Source of the DNA: Acholoe squamosa
Lineage: Eukaryota; Annelida; Polychaeta; Phyllodocida; Polynoidae
Assembly (NCBI GenBank): GCA_949317995.1
Contig: OX439046.1
Location: 78,216,570 to 78,280,569, forward strand
Reading direction: 5' to 3'
DNA: 64,000 bases
Shown here: in pieces, positions 14,025-25,355 of the stretch
Position numbering within the stretch: the first letter of the stretch is position 1
How the letters are laid out: the number at the start of each line of letters is the position of its first letter
Translations under genes and position numbers: made by a program
Notes under the pieces: model-generated
The model's input: only the letters and a program-made list of their open reading frames with translations
Database searches by the model: none
Told to the model about the DNA's origin: nothing

Positions 14025-14396
14025 TAACTTAGCCTAACCCCTGTGCCACCCTGTGACCCCTCAATGGTGACATTTATAAGCCTTAGCACTAAGAAGCCTG
14101 TTATTCACTCCCCTCACAATGGGTAGGGAGTCTTACACGGCTATGAGGCCCATAATAGGACGATCTGCAGACTCTGGTCATCAATTCTTGTATATTTGCA
14201 TGGATCATACTGGTTCTGTGTTCGGACAGGTTCTCAAATAAACACAGGAAGACAATTCGTAAGTCAAACGTCAAACATGAGTCAGCTTATGTAACCACGA
14301 AATTAATGATGTATTGGCCATGATGTGTTCAGGGGAGGGGGGAGAAAAACAATGATGGACTTAAAGTAGATCCAGTGCCTCCCTGTTCTAAACATG
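14025..14396. other. Short non-coding spacer; left target duplication of the outer LTR element
   Basis: Host-like sequence without features. The last four bases (14,393-14,396, catg) match 43,041-43,044 beyond the other LTR, marking the insertion site. Confidence 0.7.
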
Positions 14397-14752
14397 TGTA
14401 GTGGTTCGGATTAAGGTCTCGACTAGTTCGAAGTGAAAACCAGACAAGGTATCTCGGGTTAGTGCAACCGGCACGTATTTATTGCGGTATATGTTTTACA
14501 TCCACCTCGAAGTGTGCTGCTTAGCTATGTGCAAGCTCAGGTGAAAGTGGTCCGACTCCGTTGGCAGGCAGAGCCAGACTAACGCCTTCCCCGGCCCCAG
14601 GTAGGAGCTGGAGCGAGGCGAACAGTGCTGCCACCACCCCGCAGAGACCAGGCTCGAGGAGACCTCTAGTGACTACCGGTGATGGGCGCATTGTTCGAAA
14701 CGCCCTCTCGAGGGAGACACTCACACTATATCATGATCTACGAGCCCCTACA
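14397..14752 (-). repeat. 3' LTR of the outer element
   Basis: 356 bp, ends TGTAG...CTACA, matching 42,685-43,040 with seven substitutions. It sits at the downstream end of the minus-strand element. A 69-codon frame inside it is not protein-like. Confidence 0.97.
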
Positions 14753-14764
14753 CTACCCCCACCA
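14753..14764 (-). other. Polypurine tract of the outer element
   Basis: On the minus strand the twelve bases just upstream of the 3' LTR read tggtgggggtag, the expected place and composition for the plus-strand primer. It is short and contains pyrimidines, so confidence is moderate. Confidence 0.6.
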
Positions 14765-15721
14765 GAATAAGGAAAGGGGTGTGCAAAAATAACATAATTT
14801 AACAGAGTAACACTTCGTTATTCTAAAGAAATTAGGGCTCGAAGTTATAAATGAGAGTTCGAAGTAGAATGTGATATGTTATTTGTGTGACGTCTTAACA
14901 ATAGGAGTCGACCACATATAAATATTTTAAATAAAGTAAACATACATACACACTATGTAATAGGATTAAAGAGAAATGGGTTGAGACAAGTTCGGAAGAA
15001 CATGTTCGAGACCGTACATAGAGTATTTAAGTGTATGTTAAATAACGATATACCATGTGTGTAATTATATGTGATACTAAGTTGCATGACCCGAAAAGAA
15101 AATTCTTGCTGTTCACGTATGAACACTATATACTAGTTTTTTTTTACACAGTTTACAATAACTGTGGGTTTTTATAACTATAAGAATATACATATACATC
15201 TCTATACCACTACTATCCTCGAAATATGAACACAATTGGTGTGTACCTGAGAAATATTAAACAGCGTTACGGTAACAGATCTTGTAGGTTTATAGCACCA
15301 ATTATTTTGTTTGACTGTTGACAAATTGACATATTTTATGAGCTCGAAGTTAGATTATTATAACAGAAACAATATTTCTATGCATAGGGTAAGAGGACTA
15401 GTGGTTAATTAAATTATATATAGTATAGTTCTAAAGCAGCCCACCGGCGTAGTGGGTCTGCTGTACAATAATAATTAACTTCGGGGTGTCTTCGGGGTCG
15501 TTCACTGCTTGTCTGCAGATCCATTTGGCGAATGATGGACTTGGCGGTGGCAAGCCGCGTCGCTGTGTGGTGTGCCCTGATCAAGATGGGAAGATGTAGA
15601 TACGTCCATTGGGTTCCGTGGGTCTGCATCCGTCCGGGCATCCATCGGGTTCGGGGCACAGTCTCAGTGTTCGAGGATCCCGTAAGGTAGGGTCATCGAC
15701 TGTATTTGCCTACATCGAGTA
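14765..15721 (-). other. 3' non-coding region of the outer element
   Basis: About 960 bp between the ORF3 stop and the purine tract. It is AT-rich and has no convincing frame; an 81-codon frame at 15,414-15,659 shows no domain. It may hold export or packaging signals, but none can be recognised. Confidence 0.5.
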
Positions 15722-18700
15722 TTATAAGTCTGTCTCCATTACCGTTTCCCCAGAATGGGTTTCCGGATCGGAGTCCAAAATAATCAGGTTATCGACCACT
15801 GGTGTTTGGGCAGGGTTTGCAGCAACCGTGGCTGCTTCGGGGTTAGAGGCCGGCACGTCGGTCTGTCTAGTCGGGGTGACAATTGGGGCAGCAGTGGCGC
15901 CTTCAGACTGCCTCCCGGGTCCGGTTGGGGGCGCGCCAGCACTGGCGGAGGCTCTCGGGGTGGGCATGCTAGTGAATCCAAAGGATTCAATGTCTGCCTC
16001 GAGTTGTCTATTCTCCAGCAACTTGGCCTGGAGCTTTTCGAAGGCACTCTCGGCAGTGCCATCCCAGTCTTTCATGAAGCAGCCAAACACTGCCATGAAC
16101 CGAACGTCCTGATGGTCATACTGGCTTCTCAGCTCCTGAAGCTGTGACTCATACTTCAGCTTCATGGCCTTGGCCTCATTTTCTCATTGAATTGAGGCTC
16201 GAAGCTGGTCTCTCGCTTGTCCTTGCATGTCTTGTGAGATTCGGGCGATTTCTCGCCGTTGAATCTCATGCAGACATTCAAAAACGCCTTCGGTGACACC
16301 TCGGAGGTAGCCGGTGGCCTGACTGATATGTCGTTCCTGCCACGCCTGGAAGACGTCGGCCTGAATATCACAGGTTTCCTGTGTCCGGTTCCTGATGTAG
16401 TCATCGGGGTCCTCCAGCGCGAAGTTGGATTTCACCAAGTGTAACACATTGGTGGTCCTCATGTTTTGTGCTGGAGGAGTCGGCACGGGAGTCGTGCAAG
16501 TATCAGAACCGCTCTCATAGGCAGAGCTCGAAGTGGCAGTGGCGCTCGGGGATGGGGTAGCGGTGTTGGTTCATCGAGACAACCCAACTACAGCTCCACT
16601 CTCATCTATGGTCAGGCCTCGGCCCCTACCAACCTCAGGGAGAGGTTGACTAGGGTCTTTCAAGACGAGTTCACGTCCGGGTCGTTCCGGGTCGTTTCGG
16701 GTAGCAGGAGCAGCAGGGGGACCCATTGGCTTTGGTTTCCCTGAAGGCAATAGGGTTTGGGACTCGGGGCCTGGTGTCTGGGTTTCAGACAGAGTGGGGA
16801 ACTCATCTGGTTCGGCAGACTGGGCCTCATCTGGCTTGCCTTGGTACCGAATGGCAGATTCGGTGTGGCCTGCAAACCAGTCAGAATGTGAAAGGGTGTT
16901 CCGTCCCTCAAACCAGGTCTGGTGGTTACCTGTCGAGGTCCCTGCTACAGGTCGATAGGCGCTCGAGCTCAGGGGCGAGACGTGCTTGAGGCTCGAGGGG
17001 TCTCGGGATGTAGCACCCGCGATCGTGCTAGGATCGGGGGACCTCTTCTTGTGTTCCGGAGCTGGGGCTGGAGACTGTGACTCCGACCTTGGCCGTTTGG
17101 CGTCCCGTCGGGGGTCGCCACCAGGGTGTGGTCAGGGTCTTCCATTACGGTCGACCGCGTCGGGATCTCTCCTCTGGACTTTGACACACCAGTGCATTTC
17201 GGCAGACATGTCAAATCGGTGGGAACGCACGTTCTTGAGGAAGTAGGTGTCCTGCTTCCCCTCGACCGTGTGGCACAGGTGGTCAGTCCTCATGGTGATG
17301 TTCGATCTCTCCTCGTAGGTCATCTGGTCCCACTTCGACATAAGTCGTTCGTGGAGTTTCAGGGCTTTCAGTCGAGGCTTTGAGACCATGGACCTGAGCC
17401 AAGTGCTCGGCCATGCGTCCCCGCCTCGTGGTTCTCAGCCCTTGGCATTTCTTATTCTCGTTCTTTTCATTAGAACATCGGTACACGGGCCCGTGGTGCA
17501 TGTGATGCTCCACGAGGTGTCTAAAGAACGAGTCTTTTGACGGCCAGACTCTCTCAGTTTCTGCGGCGTTGACGCAGATTTCGAAGGGGCATGTCGGGTT
17601 TGAGGATGTCCAAGTTGAAGCTGCGTACTGGAGCTTCGTTCGGTGCTCGAAGCCATAGTAAGACTTAAGCGTCTTACTTGTGTCTCCGAGCGAGGCTATC
17701 CACACGCGATAGAATTTCGCGGGGCCAGAGTCCTTCTTTAGGATTTTCATCCATTCCTCTTTCTCACTATTGCCGTCGCGGTTAGTGGCGGGAGGAATCG
17801 AATAGCTGTCAGTGTGACGCTGACAGTCCATGAAGCATTTCGGGGTATAATCTGGGAATCCGGTTCGGACGTTGACCCACTTGTTCAAGCAGGTCTCGTC
17901 AGAGGCGTCCCCCAGGGGCTCCTCCAATGAGTCGATATTTTCCAGCAGGTGCCGGCTCATTTCGGCGACCTGCCGGTCACGGTCTCCGTTTCCCTCTTCC
18001 TGGATCTCTTCCTCCTCGGCCGTGGTGCTAGTAACGGGCTCCGGGGCCAGAGGGGTCGTTCTACAAGAGGGTCTCTTCTGGGTAGATCTCGAGGGGGATG
18101 AGGCATCATCCTCCCTTGTGGTCTTTCCACTTCGGGTTCGACTCCGCGAGCTTCGAGACGAAGTCGAGGCTGCGGAGTCGTTGCTCTCTTCTGCTTTCTC
18201 CTCCACCACCTTTTTCTTGCGGCGGCTCGATTTGGGCTTAGCCTCGGGCTTGTCCGTGGATTTCTTCTTGGCTTTTTCCACGTCCTTCTTTAGCTTCGAC
18301 TTGCGCTTCATCAAGTCTTTGCGCTCGCGTTCAATGGCCTCTTGGCGGGCATCAAGCTCCTCGAGGCTCATTTCTCTGGTGGTGTTTACCTTGGTGGAGT
18401 AGCTAGCTCCACCCTCAAGGCTCGAGGCAGCTTCGGGGATCTTGCTGGCCACGTCTCCGTCGCGAGCAGTCTCGTTGGCCATTCTCTGCTCTTCTAGCTC
18501 GAGCCCAGGGTCTGCCAACAAAGCGTCTTCTTCCTCACGAACAGGGGAGTTCTTCTGGGAATCGGACATGAACGCGTAGGTGTGTTCTCGGGGTGGTCCT
18601 TGTGGTAGGAGGACTTCATGGGAGTGGATGCTGGGAAGGCGTTCCTCGAATCCGATTAGGCCATACAGCAGGGGGTACGCTGTCTGTGACCTAATTCGGT

Positions 18701-19136
18701 GGTCTTCGCAGATGGCATCAACAACGGCAACTAGGCCATCGCTGATGCACATCGCTTCGGCGAGTCCGAAATAGTTTTCGAACCAGATGTCAGAAACGTC
18801 AATGACTCCGGTGTCGGTGCATCCACGGCAGATTCTCTTTTGTAGATCATAGGGGATCAGCCGTGGAGGTTCGCCTTTAAGGCCCAGGTATTTCGGTGGG
18901 CAGTACTAATTCTTGCCTGTGGCCGTCCGGATGAATCCTTTGGTCACATTCACGTATCCAACAGCTGGTGGTCGGTCGCTGAAAGTCATGGGGACTTCGA
19001 TAATGACTGAAGGCGTGGTTCCTTCAGTCGTACTCGGGCGTGGAGTTCTCGGGGCAATGAGCTCTGCACCTCTCCGGATGCTCAGGGTGTCGGGAGTCGT
19101 TTCGGGGATGGATGACTCCATTTCAGTGGTGTCCAT
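15722..19136 (-). pseudogene. ORF3 of the outer element: large zinc-finger/helical protein, unknown function, degraded
   Basis: This frame occupies the env position but has no signal peptide or membrane segment. It opens upstream at about 19,274 and has its first ATG at 19,136. It reads to 17,283, shifts frame somewhere in 17,283-17,420, and continues to 15,722, about 1,100 codons in all. Breaks are TAG at 18,906, TGA at 17,132, TGA at 16,571 and TGA at 16,184. In order it shows a conserved-looking N-terminal part with a CRGC motif, a Lys/Glu-rich helical segment (about 18,200-18,380), a Ser/Arg-rich stretch, two atypical C2H2-like motifs (starting CPFEIC near 17,590; the second ending HLAQVH near 17,395), a Pro/Ser-rich stretch, and a charged helical end (15,960-16,440). 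I do not recognise the family. It may be a nucleic-acid-binding accessory protein, which is inference. Confidence 0.7.
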
Positions 19137-19842
19137 TAGCTCTACTACTGGACTTCGGAGTGCCTCGTCTTGGACTCGAAGTGGAGTCGGGTGTCCATCG
19201 GGGTTGCCATCACCTCCGACTGAGCCATATTTCGGGCTCAGACGGCTCAGGGGGTTGTTCTCCTTCGTTCAAGGAACAGAAGGAGTCAATGGCAGTCGAA
19301 AAGAAAGGACTTTGTCACTATAAGTGGCAGAGAAAACAGCGGCACGTCTTACCTTGGTAAGACGGTTCGCGTGCTGTGAGCGATATTAGGGGCACAACAA
19401 GCGAAGCGGGACCATTGCGCATGCGCCACTGCACTGCGCCGCTCCAACATTCCGCTCTCTAGCGCCCCCCTTCCCGCTCGTGGCAGGCATCCGTACTACC
19501 CCGGATAACCAGGGATCGGGGTTGGTTTTCTCCATAGGCCGTTGGTGGACTTACCCCCTCCGCTACTCATATCAACAGGAGTTTGGCAGAATAACATGTA
19601 GCATCATGCGTACACGTCAGCCAAGCTGTCTGCCACCCACAGGAACCATGAGTAGGGTGGTAATGTCCGGCGTGGTTGTATTTCGAATCGTAATCGAGGT
19701 ATCTCAACCTCCAAACACATAACAAGACACATAAACAGGACGATACACTCATTGTGATTTCGGAACATTAAGTAACGGCAGTCCGCCCGGCAATTCTGGG
19801 ACTGCGTCTCACCTCTCTTCCCTTGTTGTTCAACTGAGATTC
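19137..19842 (-). other. Spacer between integrase and ORF3
   Basis: About 700 bp. The ORF3 frame remains open back to about 19,274 without an ATG, so ORF3 may use a spliced leader or a non-AUG start. The rest shows no frame. A splice acceptor could lie here but none stands out. Confidence 0.45.
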
Positions 19843-21284
19843 TCAAGAAGGTCCAGTGGAACATGCCAACAGTTTCCCCCTACCTCGAGTTCTCCGTTCC
19901 GCCGAGACAATTTTCTCACAATTAGATTTTAAATTCGTGTCAGTTTCGACCTTTCGGGGTCGTCCTTTCTTTGGCTTTTTCTCATTCACCACTTTAGCAG
20001 GTCGGCCTCTTCTCCTCTTAGGGGCCGTACCCTTCATTTTCCTCGGCAGTTTGTTGGTCTTCATCAGAATCTCGTCCTTCTTTTCATTCATCTGCTTGGA
20101 GATTTCGTTGCACTCAGAGTTGGGGGCATCTCGTCCCCTCCATCTCCTGAACCTACACACGTTAGACTTATTCATGCGGCCTGTAGCTAGACTCATAAGC
20201 ATAACGGTGCTCTCAGATATAACTCGGGTGACCACGTGAGGTCCGTCCCAGCTCGAGATCAATTTCTTGCACCTTAAAGGTTCATGCATCCTAAACACTT
20301 GGTCGCCCACGCTGAATTGTCGTGGCTTTAGGTGGGTGTCATACCCAACTTTCTGCCAATTGGCGTTCTTTAGTAGCTCGTTTCGAACTACTTCATAAGC
20401 TCTCTTGAATTGGTCTTGCAGAGATTCCACAAACATCACAGTACAAGGGGCTTCGGGGCTTACCCCTATAACACCATATACGAGATCGGCAGGCATTATA
20501 ATGTCCTCCCCAAATACTAACAAATTAGGAGAGCAGTTCGTCGCGGCGTGCACAGTGCTTTTATAAGCATGTACTACGAAGTCACATTGCTCTTCCCAGT
20601 CGTCCTGGCGAGAGTTTACCAAGGGTTTAAGGACTTGTATCAATGTTCGATTGAATCTTTCTACCTGGCCATCAGATTGTGGCCTGTATGGATTGGTTCG
20701 AGTTTTACAAATGGCCAAATAATGACACATTTCTTGCCACAGGTTGGACTCGAATTCTCGTCCCTGGTCGCTGTGCATCATTAATGGTGCACCGAGATGT
20801 AACACCCATCCCTTCACAAAGGCAATAGCACAAGTGGCTGCCTTGTGGTCAGGTAAAGGATATACTCGAGTGTATTTGGTGTAGTAGTCGGTTACTACCA
20901 TCATGCAAGTATTGCCCCGGGGTGTGGGCTCGATTCCGCTGATGATATCAATAGCTACCCGGGCGAATCGAACTCCGAACAGTTCTTGCGCCAGGGGCAT
21001 CTTTCCCAATTCTGGACCAGGTTTATTCCTGCCGCATTCGGGACAAGTCATAACCCATCTTATGATGTCGTTATGCATTCCTGGCCAGTAGTACCTCCTG
21101 GCTAGGCGTTCTAAGGTCCTCTTCTTCCTGAAGTGTCCGCTTGTTATATCTCGTCTTAGTGACATAGGAATCACTATCTGTAAAACCTTGTCCTTGGTGG
21201 GACAGGTTTTCCATCGACACAGTAGACCGTCTCGAATTTCTAGCTCGGTCCATTGGGCTAGAAATATGCGTCTGCATTGATATG
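19843..21284 (-). pseudogene. Integrase region of outer pol, with C-terminal AT-hook-like motifs
   Basis: The frame is open from about 21,284, where it should join RNase H, to the stop at 19,843. The zinc-binding CPEC pair (about 21,035) and one His (SGHF) are present. The short segment that normally carries the first His of the HHCC motif seems missing. The catalytic triad is intact: Asp in VAIDIIS (20,947-20,949), Asp in HSDQG (20,767-20,769), Glu in QVERFN (20,659-20,661), the last two separated by 35 residues. The basic C-terminal tail contains KRRRGRPAK (about 19,994-20,020) and KKGRPRKV (about 19,948-19,973), resembling AT-hooks, where chromatin-targeting chromodomains sit in some relatives. 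It would insert cDNA into the genome. Confidence 0.85.
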
Positions 21285-22109
21285 CTTCGAACCCGGTCTA
21301 TGTTGGATCTGGCTATGCTCCAACCCAAACTCCGACAAGTGTGCCAGCCAACGGCCAATCATACCTTCGGCGTCCTTAAAATTAAGTAGCCACCTTAGGG
21401 ATGAGTGGTCAGTTCGGAGAGTAAAATCGGTACCCCATAGGAAGTGTCGAAACTTTTTAGTATACACCACCACAGCCAGCAACTCACGTTTGGTGGTGCA
21501 ATAGTTTCGTTGTGCCCTATTCAGAGTGTTACTAGTAAAGGCGATTGGTACTTCGACCCCGTCCTGGACCTGCGACAGGGCTGCACCGATACTATCATTG
21601 CTAGCGTGAATGAAATGATCATCCGCAGTTGGATATTTCAGTACTGGCGTGTTAGCAAACAAGTGTTTTATTTGCTCGAAGGCTATGTCCTGTTCGTCTC
21701 CCCATGGGAAACATTCCTTTGCCCGACCTGGGGTCCAATGTGCCAATATTTGTAAGGGATAGCTTACTTTGGAGTAATTCGGCAGGAAGTCTCGATAGTA
21801 TGAGCAGAAGCCCAGGAAGGATCTTACCTCCTTCGCACATATGGGTTTCTGCCATTCGGACACTGTCTGGAGTTTTTCAGGGTCGGCTTTTACGCCGTCC
21901 GGAGTTATTATTCGGCCAGGATATGTAATAGATGATTTAAATAAATTACATTTCTTTGCTTTTAATTTTAGCCCATTTGCTAGGATTCTCTTCAAGACTA
22001 GTTCGAGGTTGTTTATACAATCCTCAAAAGTCTTTCCAAATACTATGACATCATCGAGGTACACCAAACAACTCTTCCAAAGAAGTGGCCGGTGCATTGC
22101 ACATCCCAA
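21258..22109 (-). pseudogene. RT C-terminal part and RNase H of outer pol
   Basis: It starts just before the RT catalytic YLDD (22,050-22,061) and runs through the RT thumb-like region (KAKKC, FLGFCSYYR) into RNase H. RNase H motifs are recognisable: ASNDSIGAALSQ, TKRELLAVV and RTDHSSLRWL. The first catalytic Asp is replaced (the motif reads IHAS instead of TDAS). The end reads HINADA and stops at 21,258, so the usual LSR tail and the spacer to the integrase look deleted. Upstream, the frame does not match the preceding RT fragment, and about eight residues before YLDD appear missing. The reverse transcriptase of this copy is therefore inactive. Confidence 0.85.
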
Positions 22110-23691
22110 AAGGTAAAATGTTGTACTGGAATAGGCCCATGTAGGTCGAGAAGGCTGTCTTCTCCATATCCTTAGGGTCCATCCCGATCTGCCAGTACCA
22201 CGATTGGAGGTCGAGGGTACAAAAGTATTTGTTCCCCCCCAATGAGTCTAAGGTCTCGTCTATCCTGGGTAAGGGATAGGAGTTTTTCTTTGTCAAGCCG
22301 TTCTGCTTTCTGTAATCGATGCAAAATCAAATAGACCCATCCTTCTTCGTGGTCATGCACACAGGGCTAGACCAAGGGCTCGTGCTCGGCACTATGACCC
22401 CTTTTTCCAGCTGTTCGAGGATTTGTTTCTCCGCCTCCACCTTCTTTTTCAGTGGTAACCTCCTATAGGGTATTTTGAAAGGCTTTGAATCACCAGTGTC
22501 AATCGTGTGTAGTACCTTGCTAGTGCGACCTACCGCGCCCCCCGGTTTCCCGAAGGCATCGTTGTAGGTGGCAAGCAGGGCTCGAAGTCCTTCTTTTTCT
22601 GACTTCTTCCTCAGGGAAGAGTCGTTTACTAACTTCATTAGGTCATCTGGTAATCCCCGAACTGTCCCCGCGGGTAACTCAGTTCGAAATCTGGATTCCG
22701 AAATGTGTTCTATCAGGGACATATCACCGATTTTCTCATTCTTTCTCAGATACACAGGTTTCAAACCCCTGTTCATAATTGGGACTAATGTCCACGATCC
22801 ACTTCCCACTAGAGTGTCAACTGAATCTAGCTGTAAGCTAGATAGTGCTTCAAAATTGGGTTCGAAGACAGCGTCCGAGCCTCGAAATGCATGGTTCGAG
22901 GAACACCAAACGTCACAAGCCGTCCCTGGCGGAATCTTTACTGTCTGTACCATGGTGGCTACCGAGGATACATGTCTCAATATGCATGGGATCTCGCAGT
23001 TGTAGGGTTGCCTTATTTTCAACATCCCAAATCGGGGGTCCAATACAGCACCATACAAACTTGCGAAGTCCAGGCCAATTATCCCATCGTCACTTATCTC
23101 GGCTATAGTAGGGCTCTTTACATACTCATAGCCCCCCATCCCGATCTGTATCAAAGTCTTGCCAAAAGTCTGCATCTGGCTACCGTCGGCCGTGCAAGCA
23201 TTAACGCCAACTGGTAGCGTTTCATGGTTGCCGGACACCAGACTGAAGAATTTTCTCGAGACACACGAATGGCTGGCACCTGTGTCAATCAAAAATTCCC
23301 CAGTCTGCCCCTTCACCGATACAGCAATATACCATCGTTTCCCCCCCAAAGGTGAGGAGTTCTGGGCGAATCGGAGTTGTTCCTTGGAATCACCGATCTC
23401 CCATCCGAAACCCTTCAAGAAGGTTACATACGGATGGTTCGGGGGGAGGTGTGCCGCACCCACTCGCGTCAACTCTTCAACCCAACCTCCCTCTTCTTCG
23501 ACATAGGATTTCTCCCTCAGGTCCTGGCATACATCTGCCCCTACCCCGTCGAAGCCCCCGGCCCGGGCTGGGGTGAGAGGATCCTTCTCACGTACCAGTC
23601 CCCTGGAGGGTATTGATTCCTGTACTAGCTCGGGTTCGCCAGCGGTGGCTTTTTGGCAGATTTTCGAATCACGGATCACATCCTTTGCCAT
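22051..23691 (-). pseudogene. Protease and RT N-terminal part of outer pol
   Basis: The frame starts at an ATG at 23,691, in the -1 frame relative to the end of gag (stop at 23,706), as expected for -1 frameshifted gag-pol. The aspartic protease motif DTGAS is at 23,272-23,286. RT follows with the conserved SPWSSPV and KKDGS blocks. An in-frame TGA at 22,327-22,329 interrupts right after KKDGSI, where relatives usually have Arg. The same frame then continues through FCIDYRK, LPRIDE, FCTLDLQSWYWQI (catalytic Asp in TLDL) and PFGMCNAPAT to a stop at 22,051. A frameshift with a small deletion separates it from the YLDD fragment. Confidence 0.88.
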
Positions 23692-23705
23692 GGGTGCGAT
23701 CCTCT

Positions 23706-25355
23706 TTAGTTTTCCTCATCCTTTGTCTCTTCGACATAATTAACTAGGGATAGTACAGGTTTTGGGGCTGTACATTCGTGAGCATAGTGCCCCATTTCTT
23801 GGCAACGGTAGCACCGTAGTCTGCTACGATCTACTCTCCGACGTGTGGGTCTGTTATACATTGTCTCGGAGAAAGTTTTCATGAAATCCTCCATCATTTT
23901 CTTCATGTCTAGAAGTTCGGGTGTAACAGTAATTCTTGGTGGGGACATTACTGGTGTTCGAGCTACGGCCATCTCAGGTGCATGGCTGTCTGAGTTGGGC
24001 CTTGGCTCCACCCGAGGTTCATTAGCTCGTCGGTTATATATCCGCCGAGGGATATATTTTCGTTTAACGTCTTTTTTAACCTGTACTGCAGAGATACTGC
24101 CTTCTTCCTCTTCGATCTCTATGATCTCGAAGTCATTATCAGTCAATTCAGTGTACGTCGGTTGGTGTATACCCGACACAGTAGCCGTACTAGTATTAGT
24201 ACTCGCACAAACCTTAGTATTTGAGGATTTCATTTCTACTTTTCCCGCCATGAGGGTCTTCTTCACCGTCCAGCATTCAATTACCTCGAACAGGTCAGTT
24301 AATGTCGGATTTCGTCCTTTCCAAGCATCTAAAGCTGCTTGTTGCTGATCCTCGTCTCGAAGTCCGCTCACGAATTGTGGTAGCAGATCGTTCAGGAAAA
24401 ATTTATCGGAAGGATTGGTTCCTGGCCGTGCCCTCTGTAACAGGGACTGCAACTCATACCCGTAGGCTCGAAATGATTCTTGTGGCTTCTGTGTTCGTTT
24501 CTTGAAGAGCATGAAAGGGTCTTCACTCACCAAGTTTTACAGCAAGATGCTGGCGATCTCAACTAGCTGTTGGAAAGTGCCCCGTTTGAAGTACACTTCG
24601 TTCCACTTTTCGACAGCTATCCGGCCGGGGCCGTGTTTCAGGCATCTGATTAGATGAGGCAAAGCCTCCTCAGGGGTCCATGCATTGCACCTCATGTCAT
24701 CAGTGAAGTTTGAGAACCATTCTTTCCAAGTCTTTACACCTTCGTATAGCTTGGGTAGAATGGCCTGTCGCCTAGCCGCGTTGTTAGTCCGTACCAATTT
24801 TTGGCATTGGTTAACACTCCATTCTCGAATGGTCTCCTCACTATGTGCAGTGTTCGAGGTGTTAGCTGATTGATTCAGCATGTCTTCTAACACGCTACTT
24901 CGGGACCGGCGCCTCGAAGGTCCCCCTGTAGCGCCCCTAGCCCGGGAGGGGGTGCAGTCGGTCCTTGGGTAGTACCCGAAGCACTACCCCCTACCGCACC
25001 TTGGTTCCCGGTGCCCAAAGGTTCTGACCCATCTACCGAGTTGTCATCATAAGACAGCTCGAAGTGACCTTCTTGTTCATCAGTAGCACTGTATTCAGTT
25101 TTGTTGTTTTTGGCAGTAGTGACAGTGAATCGTATTCTACGTTTTTCGGGTTCAGTTGACCTTGCTTCATGATTCGGATCATAGACACTATCCTTTCGGA
25201 CATGGAGATCGGCATTATTGTTTACGAACGGGTCGTATCGATCCGGTTTTTTTAAAGCCTCGGCTGGTGTTGATGTTGCTACAGGTGAGGGTCCCTTCAC
25301 GAACGTGGCATCAGTAGGTATTTCGCTTTTAGATAATTTTTGTTGGTAAAGTATA
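23706..25355 (-). pseudogene. gag of the outer element, C-terminal portion (capsid and nucleocapsid)
   Basis: This continues the gag interrupted by the nested element at 25,355. It first reads through an acidic, Ser/Thr-rich segment, then shifts frame inside a C-run near 24,955. It continues as a capsid-like helical region (EETIREWSVNQCQKLV, KTWKEWFSNF) with an in-frame TAA at 24,537-24,539. It ends with a nucleocapsid knuckle CYRCQEMGHYAHEC (CX2CX4HX4C, 23,772-23,816) before the stop at 23,706. The knuckle would package RNA. The terminal bases ggaaaac before the stop could be a -1 slippage site, but they are not a canonical heptamer. Confidence 0.85.

Noticed and set aside
15609-16147. Plus-strand frames of 130-167 codons at the 3' end of ORF3
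   Set aside because: Antisense shadows of the ORF3 tail; no motif, and the minus-strand frame has the helical pattern of a real protein.
17872-18402. 176-codon plus-strand frame opposite ORF3
   Set aside because: Mirror of the Ser/Arg/Lys-rich minus-strand coding sequence; composition is that of an antisense shadow.
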